A stretch of 64,000 nt of DNA from Bostrychus sinensis (taxonomy: Eukaryota; Chordata; Actinopteri; Gobiiformes; Eleotridae): the NCBI GenBank assembly GCA_020698575.1, contig CM036243.1, positions 37,570,488-37,634,487 on the forward strand. Reading direction: 5' to 3'. A program made the translations under genes and the position numbers. The first letter of the stretch is position 1. Every line of letters begins with the position of its first letter. This document shows, piece by piece, positions 21,112 to 32,490 of this stretch. The notes under the pieces are model-generated. The model did not search any database, was not told the origin of the DNA, and was given only the letters and a program-made list of their open reading frames with translations.

Positions 21112-23874
21112 CAGGGCTCGCAAAATTGGGGAATTACTTTTTTTACTTGGGCTACCAAGATTGAACATCCCCTACCCGATGGGCTATCATAAAGCAGCTT
21201 GTTCACAAGGGACAGGCCACACAGCGCATACAGCAGATGGAGGGGGAGGGCTGTGAGTGTGCCAAGTATAGGGTCAGCCTGGATTAGAAGTTTGGAGCTG
21301 TTTTTATTAGATATGGACAAGTGACAGTCTACCAACCGCAGATAAAGGCGCGCAGCCATGTTTACGGTTACTGCCCACTTGCTGGAGTGTGAGCCAGAGC
21401 CAGAACAAGAGTGGAGTTTAGAGGAATACTCATCTTAAAAGGTACCACCCATTTTAATACAAAAGAGAGCATGAAAAAACAACACAGCATCAACTCTGCA
21501 CAACAGTGCTAGCAGTGGAGCTAACATTAACATTTGCTGTGCTGTACAAAAACCACAGTCCGCAGAACCATTTATCACGGAAATGACCATTCGTGGTAAG
21601 AAAACGGGTTGCGTATGTTGTGCTTTGCAATAAAACCAAAGACCTGCAGGCCTGGAGCGTGGAGCTGGAGTGCAGGCGTTGCTCGTGTAACAGGCGCCAA
21701 TTGTGAATTGCTGGAGGTCTGTTGCAGCACATGCTACATGCTAAACTGTTATTTGTTTCCTGTGTGTCAGGCTAATTAAACAGAGCACGCCTCCAAATAC
21801 AATCCCGGTGTTGCGTGGATTCCTCTCACAACCACACAAACAAAACGCAGAAGTCCACCGGTCACACTCGTCTCTGTCACAGTAGTGGTCACACTTCTAG
21901 TGATGGATCACTCGTGAACGAGCCGGCTCTAAAAGCCGATTCTTTGGAGTGAATCAGAAGAGCTGACTCTTGTAGAGGAAAGCCGAATCTATACCTGCTC
22001 CTTCTCAGCTCTGCTAAAAATCCACACAAGCACAGTGGAATTTTATTTTGATGGGCACAACATGCAGCCAATCACATGTGAGGACAGACTAGGAACATAT
22101 CATTATGTGAAAGAAGTAAGGTAGGCTCCAAAGAGGGTAATTTTGATTTTACTGGAGACAGCAAAACTCAATTCATAATTTTGTAACTGTATTTTGTGCT
22201 CACAAACTGCATAAAAATAAGGCTTTTATCAAACACCCTGATTAAAAATGGTTTACCAACACACAAACCATTCATAAGTACTACAGTAGGCCTAAATATG
22301 CTCTGAGTGATACTAAATGAAGAATCATTTGGGAGCCAAAAGAGCCGGCTCTTCTTAGGGAGCCGAGCCAAAAGAACCGAATCTTTGAAAAGAGCCAGAC
22401 TGCCCATTACTACAAGCTTCTGTCTGTCAGTGAGTAGTTACGGTAAACAGGGCCCTGTCTGATCTCTCTTCAAATACCGTGCTCTGTCTGTATTTTTTCC
22501 TTCGTGAATGCTCACAGCAGAGAGACCATCCTACAAGGTCTACTACCAGAGCAGCACGCCACTCTCCAGCGGCTGTCGCACGTGTCCTGTGTGCTCTGCT
22601 CACTCATCCTCTGTGAGAGAAACTGGTTTAACTCTTCTATTGCTCTGGTTTCAGACAAATTTATTCTTTTATGACACGGCCGCTGCTTCCTTTCCTCTCC
22701 TCTCCCTCTCACCCCTCGTCTCTCTCCAGTCTCGATGGCTCTTCTGTGTGCTAAATAGAGGAGAGAACTCGGGGCTACCCCGAACTGAAACTGATTTAAA
22801 CTAACTCCACACTGTGTCCAGCAGAAGACAGAGAGATCTGGACAGCAGCTTCCTCAATAAAAATGAACAAAATCACAGTTGTATTTGTCAGTAGGTGCTG
22901 TTTATCCCCACAGAGGCAGAGGCTGTGTGAGAGGTGCACAATAGTTACTAAATGTAACTCTAGCTCTATGAGTGTTGACGTGATGTTTGAAGCCCATCGC
23001 CATCAAACTATATTTTAGAGGTCCTACACAAATCAGTCCAAGTGTGAGGTGGTTAAGCACACTACTTCTCAAATTGTGGGTCAGGGCCCTAAAGAGGGTC
23101 ACAGAATGTTTAAATAGGCTAAAGAGACATCTGTAAAATAAAGTTGGCTTAAATAAACTGATGTAATCAATAAAATGTTTAGTAAATAAAACAAACTTAC
23201 TAAACCGAGCAGGGTGACAGTTTAGTTAACAAAAACAACAAGAACAAAAGGTTATTAATTCAATTCAATAAAAGCTAGCCTGGATATTTATCTGTTCTCA
23301 TCTATTATCACTGACTGAACAGACAAACTGACTGTTGCAGTTGTTTTTTGTTTTGTTTTTTTTATTCAATTTTTTATTGTTTCTTGCAATTGAGAAGCAA
23401 CATACATTTTACAATTTGTCAAGCAGTGTCATGGACATCCTATTTAGTATGTATACATCTCTCCATTTATAAATTGTACATACTTCCTTTTTCTCTTCAC
23501 CCCAAAAAAAAAAAAGAAAAGCACATGTACCTGTTGCAGTTGTTTTAACTGACGGCCACACAAACTAATAACACACACATACTGTATCACCTTGACTAAA
23601 CTTAAATATGCATCAAAAGATTGTTTTAACTGGAAAACATAAAATCTAATAAAAATATATAAAATATTTTTTACACAGCCGTAATTGTTCATACAGAAAT
23701 GTATAGTTCAGTTATAACAAAATCCACATTTATTATGATAATTCTGTGGTGTTGTTGTGACACTTATCAACACTAAAAATATATATATTTTATTTGGGCT
23801 ATTTCATTTCAACTAAAATCTTAAGAGTGCCTGCCTAAAGGGCTATCAGGTATTTTACAATTTCCAAAGCCCTG
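21112..23874. mobile_element. Possible hAT-type element in unit 1 (weak)
   Basis: The left end CAGGGCTCGCAAAATT and the right end, reversed, CAGGGCTTTGGAAATT resemble a hAT terminal repeat. The 8-base flanks do not match and no transposase part was recognised. Part of 23.2-23.8 kb is AT-rich filler. Confidence 0.3.
21898..22412. mobile_element. Non-autonomous hAT element, 515 bases
   Basis: The left end is TAGTGATGGATCACTCG and the right end, reversed, TAGTAATGGGCAGTCTGG. Subterminal GAGCCGGCTCT words are typical of this fish hAT group. The flanks CACACTTC (21,890-21,897) and CAAGCTTC (22,413-22,420) agree at six of eight positions, as for a decayed 8-base target duplication. Confidence 0.6.
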
Positions 23875-23879
23875 CTAAA

Positions 23880-26800
23880 TCATACCATACCATATGCTCA
23901 TGCACTTCAGGATCAGCTCGGTCTCCCCCTCGTCCTGGTCCTCTGTGCTCTGTCTCTTGTCTTCAGAATTTAGTGAAATTTAAGACCTTTTAATACAATT
24001 TAGAGTGACATTTATGGCAGCATCACTGAAATAGAACAATAATCTGCATACATTTTACACAAATTTTTTCAGACTACTCTTGGAAATCTAAGGGTAAATA
24101 AAATAAAATAAAAATACTTTAAAAAAAATCTAAGTTCTTCAGTTAAGTATATTGTAGACACTGTTAATGTGGAGACAGTACTTTTTAAAATAATATTAGC
24201 ATTAATATCTGACAAATGGATGACATGGATGAGATGGACATTCTATAGCTACTCAAGATATTTAATACTTTAATTTACTACATATTTAATACTTTAAAGC
24301 TCTTATCTTATGCTTGTTTCGGGCTTTTTGAAATAGTTTTGGACACCTTTGCATTAGTATTTCAGGTTTTATAACTTAAAATGTGATATGTGATGTTACG
24401 TTGCAGAGAACATTTGGGTTAGGTATCTGTTGCCCCCTGCTGGCAATGGTGGGGACTGGACAGAGCATAAAATGGCTATTTAGCATGGCTATTAGCAACA
24501 TGACATTAACAGTGCTTTGTAGTGATGGAGGTTTTAGGCTGAAATGATCAGAATGAGCTGTATGGGCTTTAGAAACGCACAGGAGCACTTCCTGGTTTCT
24601 CGTGTCTATGTAGAGCTGTGAGCTGTATTTAAGCTCTTATGGAAAGAGGCGGCCTCAGCACAGGATTACTCAAACATGCGTGAATGAAACAAAACACTAC
24701 TGCAGGTCTGTTTGTGACGTGGTTTAAAGGTTAAAAAAGTTGATTTAGCAGAATAGAAGACCATTAAAGACCTTGGAGATACCCTAAAGAAATGTATTTG
24801 TTTGTTCTGGTCTGCAGATTGTAAGTCATCCACGTCTTCATTCACTTCTGTTTATGTTCTAAACCTAAAGCAGATGTTCATAAAATACTGTTTGTACAAG
24901 TACATGATGAACCCTCGCTAACTGTTGCAGAATGAGTTCAGTTCATAGTGTAGTAAATAAAATAGCAAAGAAAAGTTAACTCTAATTTTATTTCAACCAA
25001 GAGAGACTTACAACAAACACAGACAGTGAAGAGTGAAGTGTAACAGATTTATTGAAGGAATAAACTTTGGAGCTTAGACCCAGGCAGGTAGGAGAGAGTT
25101 TTCTCCTCCGAAGGGCCTAGACACTGGTGGTGAAGAGGAAAAGATGGAGAGGCTGAGGAGGCTGATGGTTCTGCTGCTGTTAAAAAATCTTCCTGGTTGA
25201 AATTACACAGCTTCATTTGTTGTAGTTGTATGTTTCCTATGAACACATTGACATTACTATTTTTTCACTGCTCCCCTGCAGCGATGATGTTTAACATGGC
25301 TTAAAATGCATTCCCTTAAACACTTTAACTTTCTTTTTTATAGAAAATGTGAATTAGCATTAGTGCCGCATTTCTTACTGTTTCTATCTGATTGTGTTTA
25401 TGTTTGATTGTGTGTTCATGTTTGATTGTGTGTTTATGTGTGATTGTGTGACTAATTGTTGTGTAAAGCCCATTGAGGCGACTGCTGTTGTGATGTTGTG
25501 TTGTATAAATACAGTTGAATGGAACTGTTCTTTGCAGGTTGTGTTGTGAAGAAAATGAAGGAAAAATGTTGTGTTTAGATGAACAGATCATGTGAGAACT
25601 GGATAAGTTTAAGACGAGGATAAGTTGATATGTATTAATATGCAAAAAAGTGGGTAGCAAAAAGGTTGTGGGTTTATTTCCCGACAACAGTCAATCCCAG
25701 TGCAGTCTACACATCCCCGGCTTCCTCCCTTGGTCAGATTAAATGTGCCCATAGTGAATAAATGTGAGAGTGGACACTTGTGTGTCTCTCAGTGAATGTC
25801 TCTGTGTCAACCTTGTGACTACCTAACCATTGTCTAAGTTGTACCCTGCCTGAGGCCCATAGTCCAGACAGGAAAATGAATGACTCTTCTTTCCTTCTGG
25901 TTTATCTCTTCTGGGGTCACCACAGCAAATCATCTGCCTCCTAGCGAGCCACTGATGGACCTATTCATTTGGCATGAATTTTACAATGGATGCCCTTCCT
26001 GACAGTTTACTTTTTCACAGACTTGGAACCAGCACAAAAGTGACACCAGCGCGAGACTCCTGGATTTAGAAAATAAATGATCTACATTTTTTTTACATGA
26101 CACCCAGAATTTAGTTGTTTATGTTATTTGTCAAGTTCTAGTTTATTCTGCATATTTATTAATATGAACTAACTACAGTATATTCCAGCCACAAGGGGGC
26201 TCAAGTATGAGCTCCTAGTTTTTGTGCTGGCCCCAAGCCTGGATAAATGGGAGAAGGTTACAACAGGAAGGGCATCTGGCATAAAACCTATGCCTGCTCT
26301 ATATCATTGCACAATAGGGGCCAGGATAATACTACTGCTGCAACTCCAGAAGGGAAACGCCAAAAAAACTAACTATAGTGTGATAAAACCTTTCCATATC
26401 ACACAGTCCAAAAATACTAAACTAAATGAAGCTTATATGAAGCTGGATAATAAAACGCACAATACTTCATATACATAGGGTTCTTTATTTCTCAAAGTTT
26501 TAAAATAAAAATGGAATAAAAATAGTCCTACTGTAGACTTGTTTAACACTAGCTTAGTGCTCCAGAACAGAAACATGTGAAACAGCATAAAAATGGTGCA
26601 ATAACACAATACATGAGCAGAAGTAAGATGATAATAAACAAACAGCAGTGACACCTCTGTGAGAAGACAAAACAAAAATAAAACTCAGCAGTTACAGCCT
26701 TTACCTGAGCTTATTACATAGTAAATAATTGATTACACAGTTGCTTACTGAGATTCTCAAATTTTCAATGAGGCCTAAAACATGTTCTCCACAAATCGTG

Positions 26801-27300
26801 GCATTGTCAGGCTCAATGTGTCCATCTTTTTAGATCTTTCCAAGCAAAAATGTGTGAAGAAAAAACAATACCAAGACAATTGGAGCATAGAAGTGTGGAA
26901 GAGTACCTACGAAGTAACAACATCCTTCATAGTGCAGTGTTTTGTTTTTACTTGTGTGTATTGTTGCATGTTGTCTGTGTGGGTAGTCACATAGAGTCAC
27001 ATGACCTCTCCATGTGACCTGTCTCACTATTAAGTCCACCTGGTGTTTTTTTTTTTTAAATTATGTCTGACCTGATGAAGATCATTTTAAGAGTTGACAT
27101 GTCCCTCGCTTAAATAAAAAACTTTTAACTAAAGTCAGAGTCCCTCAGATCTCCTTCATTTCTTTGTTTTGCAGCTTTTATTGTCCAGAATTTGTACTTT
27201 AATTTATAAGGAGTGATGCAAAGAATTGTTGCCTGTTTATTAAAAAATTTAATTGCAATTCTGAATTCATTGTAATAACTGAATTAGATGGCAGAATGGC
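23880..27300. other. Distal part of unit 1, no gene
   Basis: Parts of 23.9-24.4 kb match 54.35-54.98 kb, and 24.37-27.3 kb matches 61.35-63.95 kb, with the Gypsy insertion lying between the unit 2 blocks. The short TGATTGTGTGTTTATG tandem array (about 25,385-25,450) has about four units here. A fish repeat with GGGGTCACCACAGC is at about 25,890-26,050. No coding signal was found. Confidence 0.6.
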
Positions 27301-27691
27301 ATCACGAACTGGATCCTGTTTGTGACGCCATTCTGCAAAAGGAATTGTTGTAGTTCTAAGATCTGATAAGTCTGATAAAGATAGTCTGGATTCTCTCTGA
27401 TTGTCATCAGCAGGATAAGTTAATTTACTATTTAGCAGTTTATAAACAGATTTGATTCTAACCCCACTCCTTCTGCCCCCCTTCCTCCCCCCTTCACATA
27501 TCTCCAGTCCAGTGAATAGAATCATTCCAATATCTACATCTAGAGACTTTTTCTGCTGATTTGAACTTATTGCTTTATGTCCAAGTAACATGTGTCTGGG
27601 GCAGCTGTGTGGGTTTATAATCTGTGTGAGGTCAGGTAGACTGGACTCTCTGATCAGCTGTGAGGATGTTTCTCTACACAAGAGGAGACTC

Positions 27692-28307
27692 TCAGTCTGA
27701 CAGAGCACACAGAGACACTGAGGAGTCTTCAGACCAGAGTCTAAACCCAGGAACCAGGGTGTGAGTGAATGTGGCTCTGTACTGTTGACACTGAGGAGTC
27801 AACAGTACAGAGCCAAAACCCAGGGATGAGAGTGTGAGTGAATGTGGATGTTGAAAGTGTGGAGGTGGATCAGTCGGTCAGAGGAGACTGTGTAGAAGGA
27901 CAGAGAGCCAGCAGGACAGTCCACATACACTGCTACTGTCCCATAAGAGGAGGACGAGGAGTGAGAGAGGGGGGTTTGTTTGTTATTATGCCAAACAGAG
28001 AAACCATCTTCAGAGCAGGACAGACTCCAGGACTGATCATTGAATCCAAACACACTGTCATCACTGTAACCTTTCCTTCTGATTTCTCTGTAAGCCACTG
28101 ATATAGAAACCCTTCCACTCCACTGGACCTCCCAGTAACAGCGACCAGTCAGACCAGTAGAACACAGAAGCTGAGGCCAGTTCTCAAATCTGTCCTGATG
28201 ACCTGGATATGGCTGCTCCTCTCTCACAAATGTCACCTTCTTGTTGTTGTCAGACAGTTTGAGGAAACTGTGAGCTGTGTTTGGATCCAGTGTGAGTTCA
28301 CAAAAAT
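27692..28307 (-). CDS. Gene A last exon: PRY-SPRY (B30.2), altered C-terminus
   Basis: Acceptor at 28,308. The PRY-SPRY frame is open from there through FCELTLDPNTAH, GRCYWEVQW and SVAYREI and across the site broken in gene B. After HLHTFN the frame shifts by one extra base and ends at a stop at 27,799-27,801. The ancestral end (stop at 27,692-27,694, as in gene B) lies beyond a local duplication and hairpin at 27,718-27,840. The core SPRY fold may be intact, but the last strand is replaced. Confidence 0.8.
27773..27814. repeat. Perfect hairpin: 17-base arms, 8-base loop
   Basis: GGCTCTGTACTGTTGAC and its exact reverse complement flank ACTGAGGA. It lies inside the coding end of the gene A B30.2 exon and is absent from gene B. 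Surrounding sequence (GTGTGAGTGAATGTGG twice) shows a local duplication as well. Confidence 0.9.
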
Positions 28308-28492
28308 CTGATGGAGAGAAGACACAATACAGCAGCAGTTAGTCACCTGTCCACTTGAAATATTCATGTCAAATTATAAATATATATTTTGTTTATAACA
28401 CTTTATTGGCCAGTATGTTTACATTTCTCCACTGGTTTCCCTTTTATAAAAATCACAATAATTTAAAAAAAATACAAATTACAAGCCATTCA

Positions 28493-28932
28493 ATGGCATA
28501 ACTTGGTAATGTGGGGCCCAGTGCAGAATTTCAGAATGGGCCCTAAAGTCATGAAGCACATTCAGTACTTCAGGTATATTACACTTTTTAATTTATAAAA
28601 TCCCGCTGTTTTACTGCAGGTGCTTATTCATTAAGGGCAATTTTGTGAATCTATATTATTTTTTATTACAATTTGTGGATTTATCTTAAGACAAAAAAAA
28701 GTGATTTTTTTTGTTAGACATTTAACAGAATTTAAAATTGAATTTATGTTAAAAACTCTCTTTTATGACAGAATGGTTTGCTCCTCATTATTATTATCCA
28801 TCATCATTATTATTATATTTTAAACACAGACTTGACCATAGATGAAAATAAGCCAAATCTAATGGGCCCCTAAACCTCCTGGGCCCCAGTGCAGTTGCAC
28901 TGGCAGCACTGCCTGATGTTACGCCCCTGGAG
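28493..28932. mobile_element. Possible small DNA transposon in gene A last intron
   Basis: Left AATGGCATAACTTGG and right (reversed) CCAGGGGCGTAACATC look like degenerate inverted ends, with GGGCCC-rich subterminal parts. No clear target duplication. Absent from gene B. Confidence 0.35.
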
Positions 28933-29925
28933 CTATTTATTTTTACCAGGCCCTGAGAGGGGTCAGTGATCAGCAGCAACATTGTTTTAAATGCTTTTTT
29001 TTCTGTTGTAGATTTAAAAGAAAACACATTTCTCCCTAAGGTAAAGAAAATGTTAAATATTACTTAAATATTATATATAAATGATTCCCACTTTTAACAA
29101 GCCAGTGTTATAAAGGTACTTCAGAATGAAATATACATATCAAATAACAATTTTATATATTTTTTAATCCTTTATTGACATATGTTAGCTTTTAATAATA
29201 TATGACTTTTTTTTACTAGTCCTCATAATACAAATAAATGTTAATTTCCCATGACTATTACACTGTTATTCTAAAATAAAATTAGTTTGTACCAGAAGAA
29301 AAAAAAAAGATTAACTTTACAAAGAAGAACAGTGAAAGAGAAAGTGATTTGGTGAGGCTCTAGTGATGAGGAGGACTGACAGCAGAGGCTCAGCTCAGAG
29401 GAGGACAGGGGATTGGTTTAAATGAATTCTGTCTCCAGAATAAAAAAGGTCACTGTTCCTACATAAATTCAACCAGGAAGACTGGTCTCTCCTCCCACTC
29501 CATGTCCTCTCAGCTGTCTTCCCTCTCAGCCAGTCTCATTCTACTTCCTCACAGCCAATCATCATTCAGTTGTTTTTCAGATTTGAGCCGCAGCTTCTTC
29601 CACCTCATCACCTCCTCAGTAGCAGAACCATCTCACTCTCCTCCATCACCTCCTCACAAATAAAATCAATAACACATCATCCAACAATGCGTCGGGCGCA
29701 GCAGCGAGTGTACTGGCATCACAGCTGCATCACTGCAACGTGAGATTGTACAGACTCACTGCTGGCAGCTCCTTCTCGACAGAAAAGCCATTCAGAAGTA
29801 ACAAAGACACACTCCATGTTTTTTTTATATAAGGACTCTCTTTCCCATAATTCCTTGTTTCTTTTACACAACTTTAAAAAAAAAAATCATGTCTTTGTCT
29901 CATATGACATTAAGTCATCACTTAC

Positions 29926-29972
29926 ACTTTCTGGGTCCTGGTGTTAACCACTTGGCTCCAGCAGGCTCCAGT
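29926..29972 (-). CDS. Gene A 47-base linker exon
   Basis: Same length, phases and splice sites as in gene B. It encodes LEPAGAKWLTPGPRK, the usual fish form of the linker before B30.2. Confidence 0.75.
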
Positions 29973-30885
29973 CTGAAGGAAACACGGGACACATCATATC
30001 AGACCCACAGATTTTATTTTGACTGATTTGATGAGTTAAATGCAGCTCTTTCACCCTTATTAAAACAAAAAACAAAACAAAACAAAAATAACAAAAAACA
30101 AACAAACAAACAAACAAAACAGACATGCACAGAAAAGTGTACAATAACTTTTAGAGCTGCAACTAATGATTATTTTTTTCTATTTATTAATCTTTTGGTT
30201 ATTTTTTCAATTATTCAATTAGTCTATCGATTTCTTTTTCTAAATGAATAATTTGTCTTATTTCTTTATATTACATAATAAAATATTAGGCATTTTCCTA
30301 TTTATGTAATTTTTTTCTTTGTTTAGTACTTAAAATATGTATAGGGCATGTCAAAAACAAACATACACCTACGTTTTTGTGCATTTAAACAAGTGAGACA
30401 TCAGTTAGGCTTCTTAAAATAAAGGACATGGAGATAACCAAGAAAGCCCCATAAAAAGTACAGAAAATAAATAATATCTATATAACTCACTTTAAAAAAA
30501 AAAAAGAGTGGAAAGTTAAAATAAAAAATTAGGAAATACTAATCTGTAAATTAGGATTAAGATTTTAGTCTTTTTTGTCTAAGATAATGCAGTAATCTAC
30601 TGTGAAGTACAACCACAGTCTGCTGTAATAACACTGGTCCTCTCCACACAGTCATGAGTCTGGGTGCGCTCGTTTGGATGCACAGCTGATCAAGGAATCA
30701 GCTGACCTGGTGTAATAATGAGCCGCTGATAGGGTTAGGGTTGATTAAGTCAATGCGCTGTTTCAGCTCTAATAACTTTAAACAAAAGAAACAAACTAAA
30801 TATTTGTTTTCAAGCAATAAGAGGTGTAATTCCAGTCACTAATGACTTTGTGGCTTGCAGATTATTATTTAAACATGTTTTGTTT

Positions 30886-30990
30886 AGTGGCTCAGTAGGT
30901 AGAGCTGTTTGTCCACTACACATAAGGTTGTTGGATCAATCCCTGCTACTACGATTGTGTCCATGGGCAAGACACTTCACCCACACCTGC
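30886..30990 (+). repeat. tRNA-derived SINE in gene A intron
   Basis: This is the counterpart of the SINE at 10,024-10,160, with the same A and B boxes and GGGCAAGACACTTCACCC. The flanks match between units, so it was inherited through the duplication. Confidence 0.7.
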
Positions 30991-31014
30991 GTTATTATAA
31001 AAGCAACATAAAAA

Positions 31015-31190
31015 ATTAGTCCAGACATCCTATATCTGGCAGCTGTCAGCCATAGGTCCAGGCCCTGCTCTTCCCTCAGTTCTCCCCCGTCTGTGTCTGC
31101 CTGGTCTCTGCCCACTTTTTGAGTAGTTTTTGATCTCTGGCAGTGCACAGAGTAAGGCCTGGGCCAGGGTTGATTTGCTGTTTAATCAAT
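31015..31190. mobile_element. Inverted, truncated copy of the TTAA transposon
   Basis: Read in reverse, this matches the left arm of the element at 10,320-11,293 (for example CTCTGCCCACTTTTTGAG here against its complement at 10,378-10,395). The right junction GCTGTTTAATCAATGTTG matches the gene B junction GCTCTTTAATCAGTGTTG, so position is shared but orientation is opposite. Confidence 0.7.
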
Positions 31191-31358
31191 GTTGAACGCC
31201 AATGTAAGGAGGTAGATTTTTGTAGGGTGGCTGGGCTGTAGGCTGTAGGAGCTCAGAGAAATAAGATGAAGCCACCAGTTTTAAAACCCAGATATTTTTT
31301 TTTACTTTATTCTAAAATAAATGTATTCTCTTAGATTAAGAAAGCTGAAGCATTCATA

Positions 31359-31760
31359 CAGAGGTTTGCAAAAGTATCCATCCCCCCATAATTCATCATT
31401 GCAGCATGTAAAAAACAGGGAACCACACCAAACCTGCCCAAAGAGGACCATCTAAAACTCACAAACCAGGCAAGGAGTGCATTCATCAGAGAGGCAACAA
31501 TAAGACCAAATGTGACCCTGAAAGAGCTGCAGAGCTCCACAGCAGAGACTGTTGTATCTGTCCCAGGACCACTCTAAACCATACACTCCACAGAGCTGGG
31601 CTGTGTGGATATGCATGAAAATATTTTACATCTTAATAGTTGTTGTCATGTGAGGTAAAGTGACTGACATAAACCTGCCAATGATCCATTTCAATTCCAG
31701 GTTGTAAGGCAACAATAAAGGAAAAATGCTAAGGGGGATGAATATTTTTGCAAGCCACTG
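31359..31760 (+). mobile_element. Tc1/mariner-like element, shorter copy
   Basis: Ends CAGAGGTTTGCAA and TTGCAAGCCACTG are flanked by TA. It is the same insertion as 11,824-12,613 in unit 1 but lacks about 390 bases of its interior. Some helix-turn-helix coding remnant remains. Confidence 0.65.
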
Positions 31761-31826
31761 TATTTGGGGTTATGTTAGTCATTCTTATCCTCAGCTTATG
31801 TTGATAAATGAGAGTGATGGCCCTAC

Positions 31827-32001
31827 CTGAGAGTGTCCAGTCTGCAGTGGGGGTCCTCCTGTAGAGCAGACAGGAGCTTTACTCCTGTGTCTCCTGGATG
31901 GTTGTAGCTCAGGTCCAGGTCTCTGAGATGGGAGGGGTTGGACCTCAGAGCTGAGGCCAGAGAAGCACAGCCTTCCTCTGAGATCAGACAACCTGTAGAG
32001 T
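31827..32001 (-). CDS. Gene A last LRR exon, one extra base
   Basis: Equivalent to gene B exon d, but 175 bases: an extra base near the 5' end (CCTGTAGAG against CCTGAGAG) shifts the frame, after which the LRR peptide (EEGCASLASALRSNP) continues in another frame. Confidence 0.75.
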
Positions 32002-32245
32002 CTGAGAACACACAACATTATACACAATCAGCCAAATAACATGTGAGTCATATGAAATTAGGACAAACACTTTTTAAATGCTTCAACTTTTATTTTATTT
32101 TACAAAAAGCACTTAAAAATTGTTAATCCTAGTTGAACTTGAAAACAGAACTTGCCTATGCAGTTTACACCAAGACCACAAAAATGTCGTGCTTCTGACA
32201 AACTAGTAGTAAATTACTCAAAACATTATGTTTTTGTTTCCTGAC

Positions 32246-32420
32246 CTGAGCTGTTCCAGTTTACAGTGAGGACTCTTCAGTCCAACAGACAACATCTTCA
32301 GCCCTGAGTCCTTCAAGTCGTTGTTACTGAGGTCCAGGACTCTCAGACTAGAGGACTGGGAGCTGAGGACTGAGGACTAGAGCTTCACAGCTTCTCTCTG
32401 ACAGATTACAGCTGCTCAGT
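32246..32420 (-). CDS. Gene A only other LRR exon, chimeric, one extra base
   Basis: Its 5' part and upstream intron match gene B exon a; its 3' part and downstream intron match exon c. The length is 175 because of one extra T (GGACTAGAGC against GGACAGAGC). Either a deletion by exchange between LRR exons formed it, or it is the state before LRR expansion in gene B. Confidence 0.75.
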
Positions 32421-32490
32421 CTGGAAAGAAAAGGTTGTTTATGTAAATAAGTATCATAAAATCATGTTCTGTAGAACAAACAGTACTCAC

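Larger units (their letters stand above)
4700..27310 (-). repeat. Tandem array unit 1 (contains NLR gene B)
   Basis: The boundary sequence GGATCCTGTTTGTGAC recurs near 4,733, 27,311 and (one base changed) 63,942. Between the first two lie all exons of gene B in the same order and orientation as in unit 2, plus matching non-coding landmarks: SINE at 10.0 kb versus 30.9 kb, Tc1-like element at 11.8 versus 31.4 kb, upstream block at 20.6 versus 53.8 kb. Unit-1-specific parts include an RTE LINE in the penultimate intron, two extra LRR exons and hAT material at 21-24 kb. Confidence 0.8.

Noticed and set aside
22500..22810. Possible gene or LTR with open frames on both strands
   Set aside because: No domain motif, no terminal repeats and no counterpart in unit 2.
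21112..23874. Large hAT element with CAGGGCTC-type ends
   Set aside because: Kept only as a weak feature: the 8-base flanks do not match and no transposase part was recognised.
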